Positions 24,601-32,844 of a DNA stretch of 40,271 nucleotides are shown piece by piece. The stretch lies in assembly GCF_023221775.1 (NCBI RefSeq), contig NZ_JAKUDS010000025.1, positions 1 to 40,271 on the forward strand, in the 5' to 3' direction. How positions within the stretch are numbered: position 1 is the stretch's first letter; each line of letters begins with the position of its first letter. Position numbers and translations under genes: made by a program. The notes beneath the pieces are model-generated. The model did no database searches, was not told where the DNA came from, and saw only the letters and a list, made by a program, of their open reading frames with translations. Origin of the DNA: Enterococcus cecorum (lineage in GTDB: Bacteria > Bacillota > Bacilli > Lactobacillales > Enterococcaceae).

Positions 24601-25854
24601 TTAGGCTTGTTCTTCAGCTAAAAGCGCGCGATAAACAAGATTTAACCCAAACATCACAGCTGCTTGGCGGATTTCATTGCGGCCATGGGGGAACTGTTTA
24701 CAATAGGTCTGTACCCCATTTGGAGTCGCCAAAGCCATCCAGACCGTTCCGACTGCTTGGCCTTCTAATTCATCCGGTCCCGCTACGCCACTAAAAGCAA
24801 TAGCATAATCTGTTTGCGCTTTTTGTTGCATATTTTTAGCCATTAAGGTGACACAAGCTTCACTTACAGTCCCGACTTCTCGTAAATAATCGGCATCAAT
24901 ATCTAATAAAGCCGCCTTCATCTCAAGGGAATAAGTGACCACACCGCCTTTAAAGACTTGCGACACACCCGGGTATTGACCTAAAGTGGAAGCAAAAAGT
25001 CCAGCTGTCAAACTCTCAGCCACACTAATAGTCCGATTTTTCTCTTTTAATTGCGCAATCATCGCCTCCGCTAAAGAAAAATCATCGCCATAACCATAAA
25101 AGTAAGCACCAGCCAAAGCTTGAATTTTCTCCTCTAATTCATCTAGCAACACATTAGCTTCATCTTGGGTAGGGGCATTGGCTGTCAGGCGCAACGTTAC
25201 TTCATTGGTTTTGGCATAAGGAGCTAGCGTAGGATTGGTCTGATGGTCAATTAAATCCGCTAAAAGCGTGACTAACTGCGATTCGCCAATTCCATAAAAA
25301 CGCAGCACCCGAGAATAGAGCTTCGTATCTTGCGGATTGATTTCACGCAAAAGTGGCACGACATTTTGACGAAACATCGCCTTTAACTCGCGCGGTGGCC
25401 CAGGTAATAGTAGATAGTGGGTATGATCACTATCTTCATAATAAATGCCGACCGCTAGCCCGTTTGGATTAGCAATCCCCCGACCATCCTTAAAAATGAG
25501 GGCTTGTAATAAATTATTTTCGGTCATTTCGCGCTTGGTCTTGGCAAAATAATCCATCAAGCGGGCATGCCCTGCTGGATCATAGACTAATTCTTGATTC
25601 ACAAATTTGGCTACGGTTTGCTTGGTTAAATCATCTTGCGTAGGCCCCAACCCACCACAAAGCACGATCAAATCACTCCGACTTTTAGCACGTTCAAGAC
25701 AGGTCGTCAATCGCTTTTCGTTATCCCCGACTGCGACATGATAATAGACATTAATACCCAGATTGGCCAATTGCTCTGAAAGATAGGCGGCATTAGAATT
25801 CACGATTTGCCCCATCAAAATCTCTGTTCCGACTGCAATGATTTCTGCATTCAT
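24601..25854 (-). CDS. cinA: CinA: competence/damage-inducible protein, NMN amidohydrolase
   Basis: Two-domain cytoplasmic enzyme. Residues ~1-170 form the molybdopterin-binding-like domain (GTEILMGQIVNSNAAYL and CGGLGPTQDDLTKQ). Residues ~255-417 form the CinA domain that deamidates nicotinamide mononucleotide for pyridine-nucleotide salvage (SVAESLTAGLFAS, FSGVAGPDELEGQAVGTVW). The length of 417 residues is normal. GAGGTG lies seven bases before ATG 25854. It is conserved in front of recA in this bacterial group and often induced with competence genes, though here a terminator-like hairpin separates it from pgsA. Confidence 0.95.
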   Translation of the reverse strand: MNAEIIAVGTEILMGQIVNSNAAYLSEQLANLGINVYYHVAVGDNEKRLTTCLERAKSRSDLIVLCGGLGPTQDDLTKQTVAKFVNQELVYDPAGHARLMDYFAKTKREMTENNLLQALIFKDGRGIANPNGLAVGIYYEDSDHTHYLLLPGPPRELKAMFRQNVVPLLREINPQDTKLYSRVLRFYGIGESQLVTLLADLIDHQTNPTLAPYAKTNEVTLRLTANAPTQDEANVLLDELEEKIQALAGAYFYGYGDDFSLAEAMIAQLKEKNRTISVAESLTAGLFASTLGQYPGVSQVFKGGVVTYSLEMKAALLDIDADYLREVGTVSEACVTLMAKNMQQKAQTDYAIAFSGVAGPDELEGQAVGTVWMALATPNGVQTYCKQFPHGRNEIRQAAVMFGLNLVYRALLAEEQA

Positions 25855-25882
25855 GCATTTTCACCTCTACTTATTAGATACG

Positions 25883-25915
25883 AAAAAAAGGCCAGAAAAC
25901 TTCTGAACCTTTTTT
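25883..25915 (-). terminator. Hairpin between pgsA and cinA
   Basis: On the minus strand GGTTCAGAA-GTT-TTCTGGCC forms a stem with one mismatch, flanked by six A before and seven T after it. It could end or attenuate the pgsA transcript before cinA. Confidence 0.65.
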
Positions 25916-25918
25916 AAA

Positions 25919-26500
25919 TTACATTGAACCTTTAAATACATCCTTGTTTTTGATAAAGTAATCTGCCCCTGAATAGATGGTAAACACTAGACATGCATAT
26001 AACAAGATTAAGTCTACCGGAATATTCAAAGCCGCAAAAGGAATATTATTCAATAACAAGAAAATAATCGCAAACATCTGCGTTGCGGTCTTAATCTTGC
26101 CTGGCCACGCCGCTGCCATGACCTCGCCGTGTTCCACTAGCAAGAGACGTAAACCAGTCACCGCTAATTCACGACACACGATTATCGCCACGACCCAAGC
26201 TGGTGCCTTGCCTAACTCGACTAATAAAATGAAGGCTGTCATCACCAACATCTTATCGGCTAATGGATCGGCGAATTTTCCAAAGTTGGTCACTAAACCA
26301 CGCGCTCTGGCAATCTGACCGTCCAACCAGTCTGTAAAACTCGCCACCGCAAAAATAATGGCAGCTAATAAATGCGTGATTAATAACGTTTGCCCCATCA
26401 CTTCAATACTACCTAAATGAATGGGCGCAGCTAACATAATAATGAATAACGGAATCATAAAAATACGCAATACCGTTAACTTATTAGGTAAATTCAACAC
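25919..26500 (-). CDS. pgsA: CDP-diacylglycerol-glycerol-3-phosphate 3-phosphatidyltransferase
   Basis: Makes phosphatidylglycerol phosphate, the precursor of phosphatidylglycerol, at the cytoplasmic membrane. The CDP-alcohol phosphotransferase signature D-G-x2-A-R-x8-G-x3-D-x3-D is complete in DWLDGQIARARG...GKFADPLAD (residues ~58-85). Four to five hydrophobic segments lie around it; 193 residues is normal. The start is GTG at 26500 (MLNLPNKLTVLRI, as in Bacillus PgsA) or the TTG one codon later; the ribosome binding site is weak (GGTG). It lies between the RodZ-like gene and cinA, a conserved order. Confidence 0.95.
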   Translation of the reverse strand: MLNLPNKLTVLRIFMIPLFIIMLAAPIHLGSIEVMGQTLLITHLLAAIIFAVASFTDWLDGQIARARGLVTNFGKFADPLADKMLVMTAFILLVELGKAPAWVVAIIVCRELAVTGLRLLLVEHGEVMAAAWPGKIKTATQMFAIIFLLLNNIPFAALNIPVDLILLYACLVFTIYSGADYFIKNKDVFKGSM

Positions 26501-26620
26501 TTACACCGTCTTTCTAAATCCTATCCTATTTGGAATAGCTTTGATTTACAATTTACATTTCCAAATTATACAGGAAATACCTGGATTTTTCCATTTTATT
26601 TAGCGCAAAACACCAATAAT

Positions 26621-27589
26621 TTATTCCACTTGAACAGTAGGGGTTTGATTTTCTACTGTTTCTTGACCTTGGACTCCTTCTTGTACGGGTTGCCCTTGAT
26701 AACTAATGATAAAATCTAGATTCTGCTTGGTTGCTTGATAATTGGGATTCTTAAAGTCTAATTTTTCCTTATTCACTTGAATCTCAACATTGCCACTAGC
26801 TCCCAAAACAATGGTCCCTTGACTCACTTGATCTGGCAAGGTATAACTTTGAACAACACCAGGTTGCAACGTGTATTGGTATAAATAGCTACCATTAACC
26901 ATCACTCCTACCCAACAAGGCCCATTCACACCAGTAAATGTGAATTCAATCGGCGCTTTGGCTTGGTTAATCGCCACTTGGGTCTGCATAGCGGATAAAT
27001 GCGTCACCGACATTTCTAGCTTGGTTTTCTCTTCTTTGGTCGTGCTAGTCGTGCTACTTTCCTTGGTGCGTTCACTTGTCCTCGTGCTTGAAGAAGTGTG
27101 GCTAGTAGAAGCTTTCGTACTGGTCTGCTTTTCGACACTACTTGGCGCTTCTATCATCGACGTACTCTTATAATCTTGCAAAGTCGTATACCCTACAATA
27201 ATTAAGATGACTAAAGCGATACTCCCTAAGACAATAATCGGAACATAATCTTTTTGTTTACCTTTACGACTCATTTGGGTATGCACCTGTGTTCGGGTAT
27301 TTTGAACTTCTTCCACCTGTTCACGCTTAGGTAATTCTGGTAAAAGTTGGTCCTCATCGCCATCAAAAGCCGCCACTAATTTCTCGCCATTAATTCCAAC
27401 CGCTTGAGCATATTGACGGATAAAGGTCCGCACATAATATTCTCCTGGCAAGCGGTCAAAATCACCTTGCTCCAAAGCCTCCAAATAGCGCTTTTGAATC
27501 TTGGTCATTTGTTGCAATTCATCTAATGATATCTTTTTATTTAAACGGGCTTCTCTCAATGTTGCACCAATGATTGTTTCGTTACCCAC
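26621..27589 (-). CDS. RodZ-like helix-turn-helix membrane protein (YmfM type)
   Basis: Likely part of the cell-shape/elongation machinery linking MreB to the membrane, by analogy with RodZ. In order: an XRE-type HTH (residues ~10-70; SLDELQQMTKIQKRYLEALE and YVRTFIRQYA), a basic stretch, one membrane segment (PIIVLGSIALVILIIVGY, ~115-133), a Ser/Thr-rich linker (~150-185) and a C-terminal DUF4115-type beta domain on the outside. It has 322 residues. The start is GTG 27589; GGGGTAG lies about ten bases upstream. It keeps the conserved place between the M16 peptidase pair and pgsA. Confidence 0.88.
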   Translation of the reverse strand: MGNETIIGATLREARLNKKISLDELQQMTKIQKRYLEALEQGDFDRLPGEYYVRTFIRQYAQAVGINGEKLVAAFDGDEDQLLPELPKREQVEEVQNTRTQVHTQMSRKGKQKDYVPIIVLGSIALVILIIVGYTTLQDYKSTSMIEAPSSVEKQTSTKASTSHTSSSTRTSERTKESSTTSTTKEEKTKLEMSVTHLSAMQTQVAINQAKAPIEFTFTGVNGPCWVGVMVNGSYLYQYTLQPGVVQSYTLPDQVSQGTIVLGASGNVEIQVNKEKLDFKNPNYQATKQNLDFIISYQGQPVQEGVQGQETVENQTPTVQVE

Positions 27590-27732
27590 TTACTATCTAC
27601 CCCAGTCTGTTAAAAATTCTTAGCTCTCTTAGAATATCACAAATCACAACATTTTCCTGTAATTTTCCATCAAAAATTTAAAGTATTTTCAAAAAATTAA
27701 ACATTTCGCTTACTGTGTACCATCGATATACC

Positions 27733-27768
27733 AAAAAAGTGACATCTTTGCAATGAAAGACGTCACTT
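27733..27768 (-). terminator. Terminator of the M16 peptidase operon
   Basis: On the minus strand AAGTGACGTCTTT (27768-27756) pairs with AAAGATGTCACTT, followed by T's. The perfect outer part is AAGTGAC/GTCACTT. It lies eight bases after the stop codon. Confidence 0.85.
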
Positions 27769-27775
27769 ATATAGC

Positions 27776-29065
27776 TTATTCTGGAATTAAATCAAAACGA
27801 CTAAAACCGGCTTCACAGATAAATTGATCCGCTGCTTGATAAACATCCTCTAAGGTAATGCCTTTAATGATGTCTGGCATATCAAACAAGGTCAACTCGC
27901 CAAATAAATCTTGGGTAAATTGGTTGGCAATATGCTCTAAAGAATTCAACGATTGGAAGTATTTGCCAAGTGTTTTCTTCTTCAAGAGTGCGAGATTTTC
28001 CTCGTTAACACTTGGATCTGTGCGATAATTTAGAACGATTTGCTTCACTTCTTGCTCGAAAGCATCTAACTTGTCCGTATCTGATGAAAAGAGCGCACAG
28101 TGAAACTCACGATCTAAGTTGAATTCAAACCCGAATGTATCATCAATAATACCCGCATTATACAAACGAAGGAAATTCTCAGAAGTGTTGCCCAAAAGCA
28201 TTTGGAGTAATAGATGTAAGGCACTTCTAAAAATCATTCTTTCTTTAGGATTTTGTGGCAAGTTTTGTGGCAAGCCTTTGATTCCTAACACCGACTTACT
28301 GCGATTCACGGGCATTTTTAGCCGGCTGTAAGAGACGACTTCTTCATAGGTTTGCTCAGGAAAGACGCGGACAATCTCTTGAATCGGCGCAAAAGTTTTC
28401 GCATCTTGATTGGCTTTAATCCAGGCAAACGTCTCATTAACATTGATATTTCCCACAACAAATAAAGTCATATTGCTTGGGTGGTAGAAGGTTTGGTAGC
28501 ACAAGTACAAATCATCGGCCGTAATTTCAGCGATACTGTCCACCGTCCCTGCAATATCAATACCCACTGGATGATTTGGATATAAATTGCGCAACATACC
28601 GAAGAACTGACGCCAATTCACATCATCATCATACATCTGAATCTCTTGACCAATGATGCCTTTTTCCTTTTCCACCGTCTCAGGGGTAAAATAAGGCTCT
28701 TGGACAAAATCAAGTAACGTATCTAAGTTTTCCTTGATATGATTGGTTGCTGAAAAAAGATAGCTCGTTCTCGTAAAACTCGTAAAGGCATTGGCTGAAG
28801 CACCGAGCTCGCCAAATTTTTGGAACACATCGCCTTCTTCTTTTTCAAACATCTTATGCTCTAAAAAGTGGGCAATCCCGTCTGGTACTTGATGCAAGGC
28901 TTGATTCTTAAAGCCAAAATGATTATCAATCGAACCATAATTTGTGCTAAACAATCCATACGTCTTATGAAATCCCTCTTTTGGCAATAGATAGACCTTC
29001 AAGCCATTGTCTAAACGTTCATAGTATAACGTTTCATTGATTTGTTCATAACGTTTTTTATGCAT
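27776..29065 (-). CDS. M16-family zinc peptidase (YmfH-like, active-site subunit)
   Basis: Insulinase-type metallopeptidase of about 429 residues. The inverted zinc motif HxxEH is present (HFLEHKMF, near residues 68-75), with the downstream glutamate region (EKGIIGQEIQMYDDD). In this family an active subunit usually pairs with an inactive one; the inactive partner is encoded directly upstream. ATG at 29065 follows GGAAG by eight bases and overlaps the stop of the upstream gene by eight bases (ATGCATAA); a GTG three codons earlier is less likely. Substrates are unknown. It is named after Bacillus YmfH by position and similarity. Confidence 0.92.
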   Translation of the reverse strand: MHKKRYEQINETLYYERLDNGLKVYLLPKEGFHKTYGLFSTNYGSIDNHFGFKNQALHQVPDGIAHFLEHKMFEKEEGDVFQKFGELGASANAFTSFTRTSYLFSATNHIKENLDTLLDFVQEPYFTPETVEKEKGIIGQEIQMYDDDVNWRQFFGMLRNLYPNHPVGIDIAGTVDSIAEITADDLYLCYQTFYHPSNMTLFVVGNINVNETFAWIKANQDAKTFAPIQEIVRVFPEQTYEEVVSYSRLKMPVNRSKSVLGIKGLPQNLPQNPKERMIFRSALHLLLQMLLGNTSENFLRLYNAGIIDDTFGFEFNLDREFHCALFSSDTDKLDAFEQEVKQIVLNYRTDPSVNEENLALLKKKTLGKYFQSLNSLEHIANQFTQDLFGELTLFDMPDIIKGITLEDVYQAADQFICEAGFSRFDLIPE

Positions 29066-30323
29066 GCTTTTCACTTCCTTCTAAGAAAAAGACCGCTTGG
29101 AGACGCAGTTTTTTCGCGATTTGTTGTACATCTTCTTTGGTGACTTGCATGATTTTTTCGATATATTCTTCTGGTGTTTTACGTGTATTTGGCAGCCAAG
29201 TGTAGATATACTCTATTTCGGTTAACGCCTGAGCATTATCCAGTGAAAGCAAGAGTTGGTTTTGAATCATCGCCTTGGTTTGTAATAAAGCTTGCTGTGA
29301 AAAATCTCCTTGGGCTAAAGCGGTTAATTGTTCACTAATTAAATGCATGACTTTTTCCCGATTTTGGCCATCAATGCCGGTCTGCACGGTCACAAGCCCT
29401 CTAAATGAATCGATACTACTGGACGCATAGTAAGCAAGACTCTCTTTTTCACGCACATTCATAAATAATTTCGAATGTGGGAAGCCGCCAAACAAACCAT
29501 TAAACACCGTTAAGGCATAAACCTCTTCATCTGTGTAGTAAATATCGGTGTGATACGCCAAATTCAATTTAGACTGAGTGACATTTTCACGCAAGACTTG
29601 TTCTGAAACAACTGGACGAAAATCTTGGTGGTAAAAAATGCCTGGTTGGACGCGCTTGGTTTGACTGAAGGACCACTTGCTAAATAATTGCGCCATCTCT
29701 TCTTGGGTGACATCGCCGACTACAATAATGTCCACTTGATCTTCTGTCATCATTTTTTGATAAGCTTTCATCAAATCGGCATTGCTTGTTTCACGCAAAT
29801 CTTGAGCCAAACCAAAGCTAGGTACACCTTGATCACTGGAGGAGTCAAAATACAACTCTTGTAATTTCAACCCAGCTAAGGCCTGTTTATCCTCTTGTAC
29901 ACTTTCGATATATTCGATTAAATTCGCTTTTTCTAACTCAAAGGTCGCCTCATCAAACAGCCCATCTTTGGTTAATGGCGAAAAAAGCACCTCTTCTAAA
30001 AAGTCCACCCCATCAGATAATAAGTGCTCATCGGCGAGATACTTCCCATTGACTAGACTCATCGATACATTTAGTTGATGTAGATTGCCTTTTTTCGTCA
30101 CATTCATGCCAAAACTAGCCCCATACATTTGCGCTAACTGGGCACTTAAATCCGTTTGGCGCGGATATTTGGCGCTACTTGTTTCTAACACACTGGTAAG
30201 CAAAGTACGCTGACTAGCTAGACGTCTTTCATGCGTGGTCGTAAAACGAATAAAAATACGTACAGTCTTGAATTTTTGTGTCGGAATCACACTTAAAGTA
30301 ACTCCCTCTTGCAACTCAAGCAT
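29058..30323 (-). CDS. M16-family peptidase-like protein (YmfF-like, inactive subunit)
   Basis: Homologue of the neighbouring peptidase, with 421 residues, but lacking HxxEH: the corresponding position reads LLTSVLETSSAKYP. The two-domain M16 layout remains, including the middle VREKESLAYYASSSIDSFRG, which matches the R/Y substrate-binding motif region of M16B proteins. It probably forms a heterodimer with the active partner encoded downstream. AGGAGGGG precedes ATG 30323. First gene of the two-gene operon, divergent from mscL. Confidence 0.92.
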   Translation of the reverse strand: MLELQEGVTLSVIPTQKFKTVRIFIRFTTTHERRLASQRTLLTSVLETSSAKYPRQTDLSAQLAQMYGASFGMNVTKKGNLHQLNVSMSLVNGKYLADEHLLSDGVDFLEEVLFSPLTKDGLFDEATFELEKANLIEYIESVQEDKQALAGLKLQELYFDSSSDQGVPSFGLAQDLRETSNADLMKAYQKMMTEDQVDIIVVGDVTQEEMAQLFSKWSFSQTKRVQPGIFYHQDFRPVVSEQVLRENVTQSKLNLAYHTDIYYTDEEVYALTVFNGLFGGFPHSKLFMNVREKESLAYYASSSIDSFRGLVTVQTGIDGQNREKVMHLISEQLTALAQGDFSQQALLQTKAMIQNQLLLSLDNAQALTEIEYIYTWLPNTRKTPEEYIEKIMQVTKEDVQQIAKKLRLQAVFFLEGSEKHA

Positions 30324-30383
30324 AGAACCCCTCCTAAATCGGTTTCTTTTAAATAAAACTATTGCAAAATGATATTTGGACTA

Positions 30384-30392
30384 ATTATAACA
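30384..30392 (-). promoter_or_regulatory. Possible -10 box of the M16 peptidase operon
   Basis: On the minus strand TGTTATAAT is an extended -10 sequence (TATAAT, 30389-30384). The -35 region is not convincing. Confidence 0.45.
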
Positions 30393-30462
30393 CATTTTTT
30401 ATAAAAGCTCGCCGTTTGTGACTCAAATTTGAAAAAAATCTAGTACTTTCAAGTCTTATCAA

Positions 30463-30492
30463 TTGCAAATTTCACAAGCATTCTTATATAAT
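30463..30492 (+). promoter_or_regulatory. Probable mscL promoter
   Basis: TTGCAA (30463-30468) and TATAAT (30487-30492) are 18 bases apart. The start codon lies 35 bases on. Confidence 0.6.
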
Positions 30493-30526
30493 ATTTCTGT
30501 AAAAAATTATTGAAAGAGGTTTGAAA

Positions 30527-30949
30527 ATGAAAGGTATGTTAAAAGAGTTTAAAGAGTTCATGATGAAAGGCGACGTTTTAGACATGGCTGTTGGTATCGT
30601 CATTGGTGGTGCCTTTACTGCTATCGTGAAAAACGTGGTTGACGGTTTAATCACACCTTTAGTAGGTTTAGTCGTATCTTTAATCACTGGTACGAAAGAT
30701 CTTGAAGGTGCCTTATCTGTGCTTGACTGGACTCCTGTTAAGGGTGTAACTTTCCAATTTAGTTTAGTAATCAGTGCAATTATTACATTTATTATTACTG
30801 GTTTTGTGTTATTTACAATTGTGAAAGCTGCCAACAAAGCGAAAAATGTCCGCAAGAAAGAGGAAGAAGAAGTGGCTGCCGATCCAGCACCGACTGCCGA
30901 AGATTACCTTGCTGAAATCCGTGACTTATTAAAAGAACAAGCAAAATAA
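30527..30949 (+). CDS. mscL: Large-conductance mechanosensitive channel
   Basis: Pentameric pressure-release channel of the cytoplasmic membrane. The N-terminal KEFKEFMMKGDVLDMAVG and the first pore helix (~residues 15-40, with GIVIGGAFTAIV) are typical. The periplasmic loop (~45-70) and second membrane helix (FSLVISAIITFIITGFVLF, ~75-97) follow, then a charged cytoplasmic helix. 140 residues, normal. ATG at 30527 was chosen because AGAGG lies seven bases upstream; a TTG two codons earlier overlaps the site's spacing. Monocistronic with its own promoter and terminator. Confidence 0.96.
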   Translation: MKGMLKEFKEFMMKGDVLDMAVGIVIGGAFTAIVKNVVDGLITPLVGLVVSLITGTKDLEGALSVLDWTPVKGVTFQFSLVISAIITFIITGFVLFTIVKAANKAKNVRKKEEEEVAADPAPTAEDYLAEIRDLLKEQAK

Positions 30950-30956
30950 TCCAGAC

Positions 30957-30997
30957 AAAAATACCTAGCCAAAATCGTTGCGGCTAGGTATTTTTTA
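30957..30997 (+). terminator. mscL terminator
   Basis: ATACCTAGCC (30961-30970) and GGCTAGGTAT (30982-30991) form a perfect 10-bp stem followed by six T. A run of A on the left may let it work for the opposite strand too. Confidence 0.9.
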
Positions 30998-31035
30998 TTA
31001 CTTTTTACTGTTTGAAAACAAAATAAAGACATGTC

Positions 31036-31479
31036 TTACACTTTTTCTGAAGCTAAACGCATATCGATATGTTCGATACCATCTTCTAAATAAGCATTTG
31101 AAATCGCCTCAAAGCCAAACCCTTCATAAAATTTGCGCGCATAAGTCTGGGCACTGATATAGACATCCTCGCCTTTATACTGATACGAACTGTAATCAAT
31201 CGCCGCACGCATCAATTGCCATCCCACACGCTGATGACGCACTTTCGGATGCACCACCACACGTCCGATTCTAAGTTTCCCATCTTGATGATAAATCCGA
31301 GCATAACCCACCATCTCATCATCTATTCGTAAGCAAATATGATAGGCTGACAAATCGTGTTCATCAATATCTTGGTACGGACAGTTTTGCTCGACAATAA
31401 AGACTAGATTACGCAAACGATACAGCTCGAATAATTCCATCGTAGTTAAATCACTAAATTTCTTAGCTGTAATATCCAT
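31036..31479 (-). CDS. GNAT acetyltransferase, ElaA family
   Basis: A 147-residue acetyl-CoA-dependent N-acetyltransferase. The ElaA hallmark EQNCPYQDIDEHDL is at residues ~29-43. The acetyl-CoA-binding region is in IGRVVVHPKVRHQRVGWQLM, a variant of the usual V-x-x-x-x-R-x-x-G-x-G/A. A late QTYARKFYEGFGF motif completes the fold. GGGGGG lies before the ATG. The substrate of ElaA proteins is unknown. It stands alone between mscL (convergent) and veg. Confidence 0.9.
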   Translation of the reverse strand: MDITAKKFSDLTTMELFELYRLRNLVFIVEQNCPYQDIDEHDLSAYHICLRIDDEMVGYARIYHQDGKLRIGRVVVHPKVRHQRVGWQLMRAAIDYSSYQYKGEDVYISAQTYARKFYEGFGFEAISNAYLEDGIEHIDMRLASEKV

Positions 31480-31527
31480 GCGATCCCCCCTCGCCTCTAT
31501 TATACGGTCTATTGAAACAAATTGCAG

Positions 31528-31562
31528 TAAAAAAGACTGACCCTATGTAGAATCAGTCTTTC
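31528..31562 (-). terminator. veg terminator
   Basis: On the minus strand AAAGACTGA pairs with TCAGTCTTT (31532-31562) across a 12-base loop, followed by more T. Confidence 0.85.
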
Positions 31563-31573
31563 GTGTTTTGTTT

Positions 31574-31816
31574 CTAAATGGCTGGTAGATACTCTATTTC
31601 TACCGTCTTCGTTAAAATATCAGAGTAGCTATAAGACACACGCTCAAAAGCATTTTCTTCAGGATCTAAATCCACGACAAACACTGCTGGATAAGTCTGT
31701 GTCAAAATCCCTTTACGCTTGCTTTGACGCTTACGACCTACCTGAACGATTATTTGTATCTGGCTACCAATATGCGCTTGAAGATCTTTTTTAATGCTGG
31801 CCACCGTTGCTGTCAT
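31574..31816 (-). CDS. veg: Veg family protein
   Basis: An 80-residue basic protein of the Veg family (DUF1021), with the typical core GSQIQIIVQVGRKRQSKRKG, ILTQTYPAVFVVDL and a closing VSYSYSDILTKTVEI. In Bacillus, Veg is made in large amounts and influences biofilm formation; the molecular activity is unknown. ATG 31816 follows GAGGTGA. The frame is open 25 codons further upstream, but that part is promoter sequence. The promoter is near-consensus, as for Bacillus veg, so high expression is expected. Confidence 0.93.
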   Translation of the reverse strand: MTATVASIKKDLQAHIGSQIQIIVQVGRKRQSKRKGILTQTYPAVFVVDLDPEENAFERVSYSYSDILTKTVEIEYLPAI

Positions 31817-31835
31817 CGCATTCACCTCGAGCTCC

Positions 31836-31864
31836 ATTGTAACACAAATAGATAAAATTATCAA
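31836..31864 (-). promoter_or_regulatory. Strong veg promoter
   Basis: On the minus strand TTGATA (31864-31859) and TACAAT (31841-31836) are exactly 17 bases apart. The leader is only about a dozen bases long. Confidence 0.75.
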
Positions 31865-31979
31865 TATACCACGTTCAAATTCAAATTTCAACTAAGAATG
31901 TTAGAAAATGAAAGAGATTTAATGAAGAAAATGATGAATGCGGTTTAACAAAATCCTTCGCAAACTTTTGTGAAAAATT

Positions 31980-32732
31980 CTAAGCATTTCTCGCAAAATC
32001 AAATCGCGGTAACTTCGCAATTTCTTTTATAAATTTTCCACGTTGTAAATAAAAGGATTGTCGCTCTAAGTTTTGCAGTACAGCATTATTAAAATAAGTT
32101 CGTGGAATATGCAAAAACTCCGCATACCCATTACTTGTTTGATATAAATTATCCGGATCTAAATCACGCTTTATCATCGCCTGCCCACTATAAGCCAAGC
32201 GCCCATATTTTTCTAACTTATGCTTGGTACACCTCACTGCTAGATGATACTCGGGCAAGTCAAACAGCTGAATTCCTTCCTTAGATAAATTGGCAATATA
32301 TTTAGGATTAATCCATAGAGTATGATGACTCGTTTGTTCAGCTAAGATTAAAGCCAAATCACGCGTAAGTATCGGAACATTGGACTTTCTCATGGCGAAC
32401 AGATTCCCAAATAATTCCGCCTGTTCTTGTCTAGTAAGCCAACAATCATCACAAATAATTTGATCAAAACAAAGCTCTGTTTTAACTGGAACATAACATA
32501 CTTGTTTTCTAAAAACCATAATTGAATAGTCCTTATTTTTTATTTTCACACCAATCATCGCTAAGAGAGGACTTTCCAATAAACAGGGCTCTGTCTTTTT
32601 TTCCGCTATTCCGTCAACTAATTGATGGATAGATAAAACTCGCTTTTCTTTACTCTTCTTTATAATATTGGAAATTGCAATGATTTTTGCTTCCTTAATC
32701 AGATTACTAAACACCCTACACACTTCCGCCAT
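31980..32732 (-). CDS. Unidentified protein, possibly ComK-like
   Basis: A 250-residue soluble protein I do not firmly recognise. It is basic at both ends and has a cysteine cluster (CFDQIICDDCW, ~88-98). The middle reads LFGNLFAMRKSNVPILTRDL, then LALILAEQTSHHTLWINPKYI. This spacing (FG-x4-RK ... PI ... S ... WI) recalls the core of the competence regulator ComK, in which FGSSYAGRK is followed by PI and CGWI; the C-terminal half shows no clear match. The ribosome binding site is weak (TGAGAA). It follows an Mga-like regulator on the same strand after 112 bases. AT content is higher than in the core genes around it, which suggests acquired DNA. Confidence 0.5.
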   Translation of the reverse strand: MAEVCRVFSNLIKEAKIIAISNIIKKSKEKRVLSIHQLVDGIAEKKTEPCLLESPLLAMIGVKIKNKDYSIMVFRKQVCYVPVKTELCFDQIICDDCWLTRQEQAELFGNLFAMRKSNVPILTRDLALILAEQTSHHTLWINPKYIANLSKEGIQLFDLPEYHLAVRCTKHKLEKYGRLAYSGQAMIKRDLDPDNLYQTSNGYAEFLHIPRTYFNNAVLQNLERQSFYLQRGKFIKEIAKLPRFDFARNA

Positions 32733-32844
32733 TTCTCATTTAATACTACTTTGTTATAAAAATGTACCATTAAAATAATGATATACTATATTTACAACAA
32801 ATGCAATCGATTTCAAATAATGTCAAAAAAAATATTTCTCATTA

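Noticed and set aside
31897-31947. 16-codon plus-strand frame MLENERDLMKKMMNAV
   Set aside because: No ribosome binding site and a stop closely upstream in frame; too short to support a gene.
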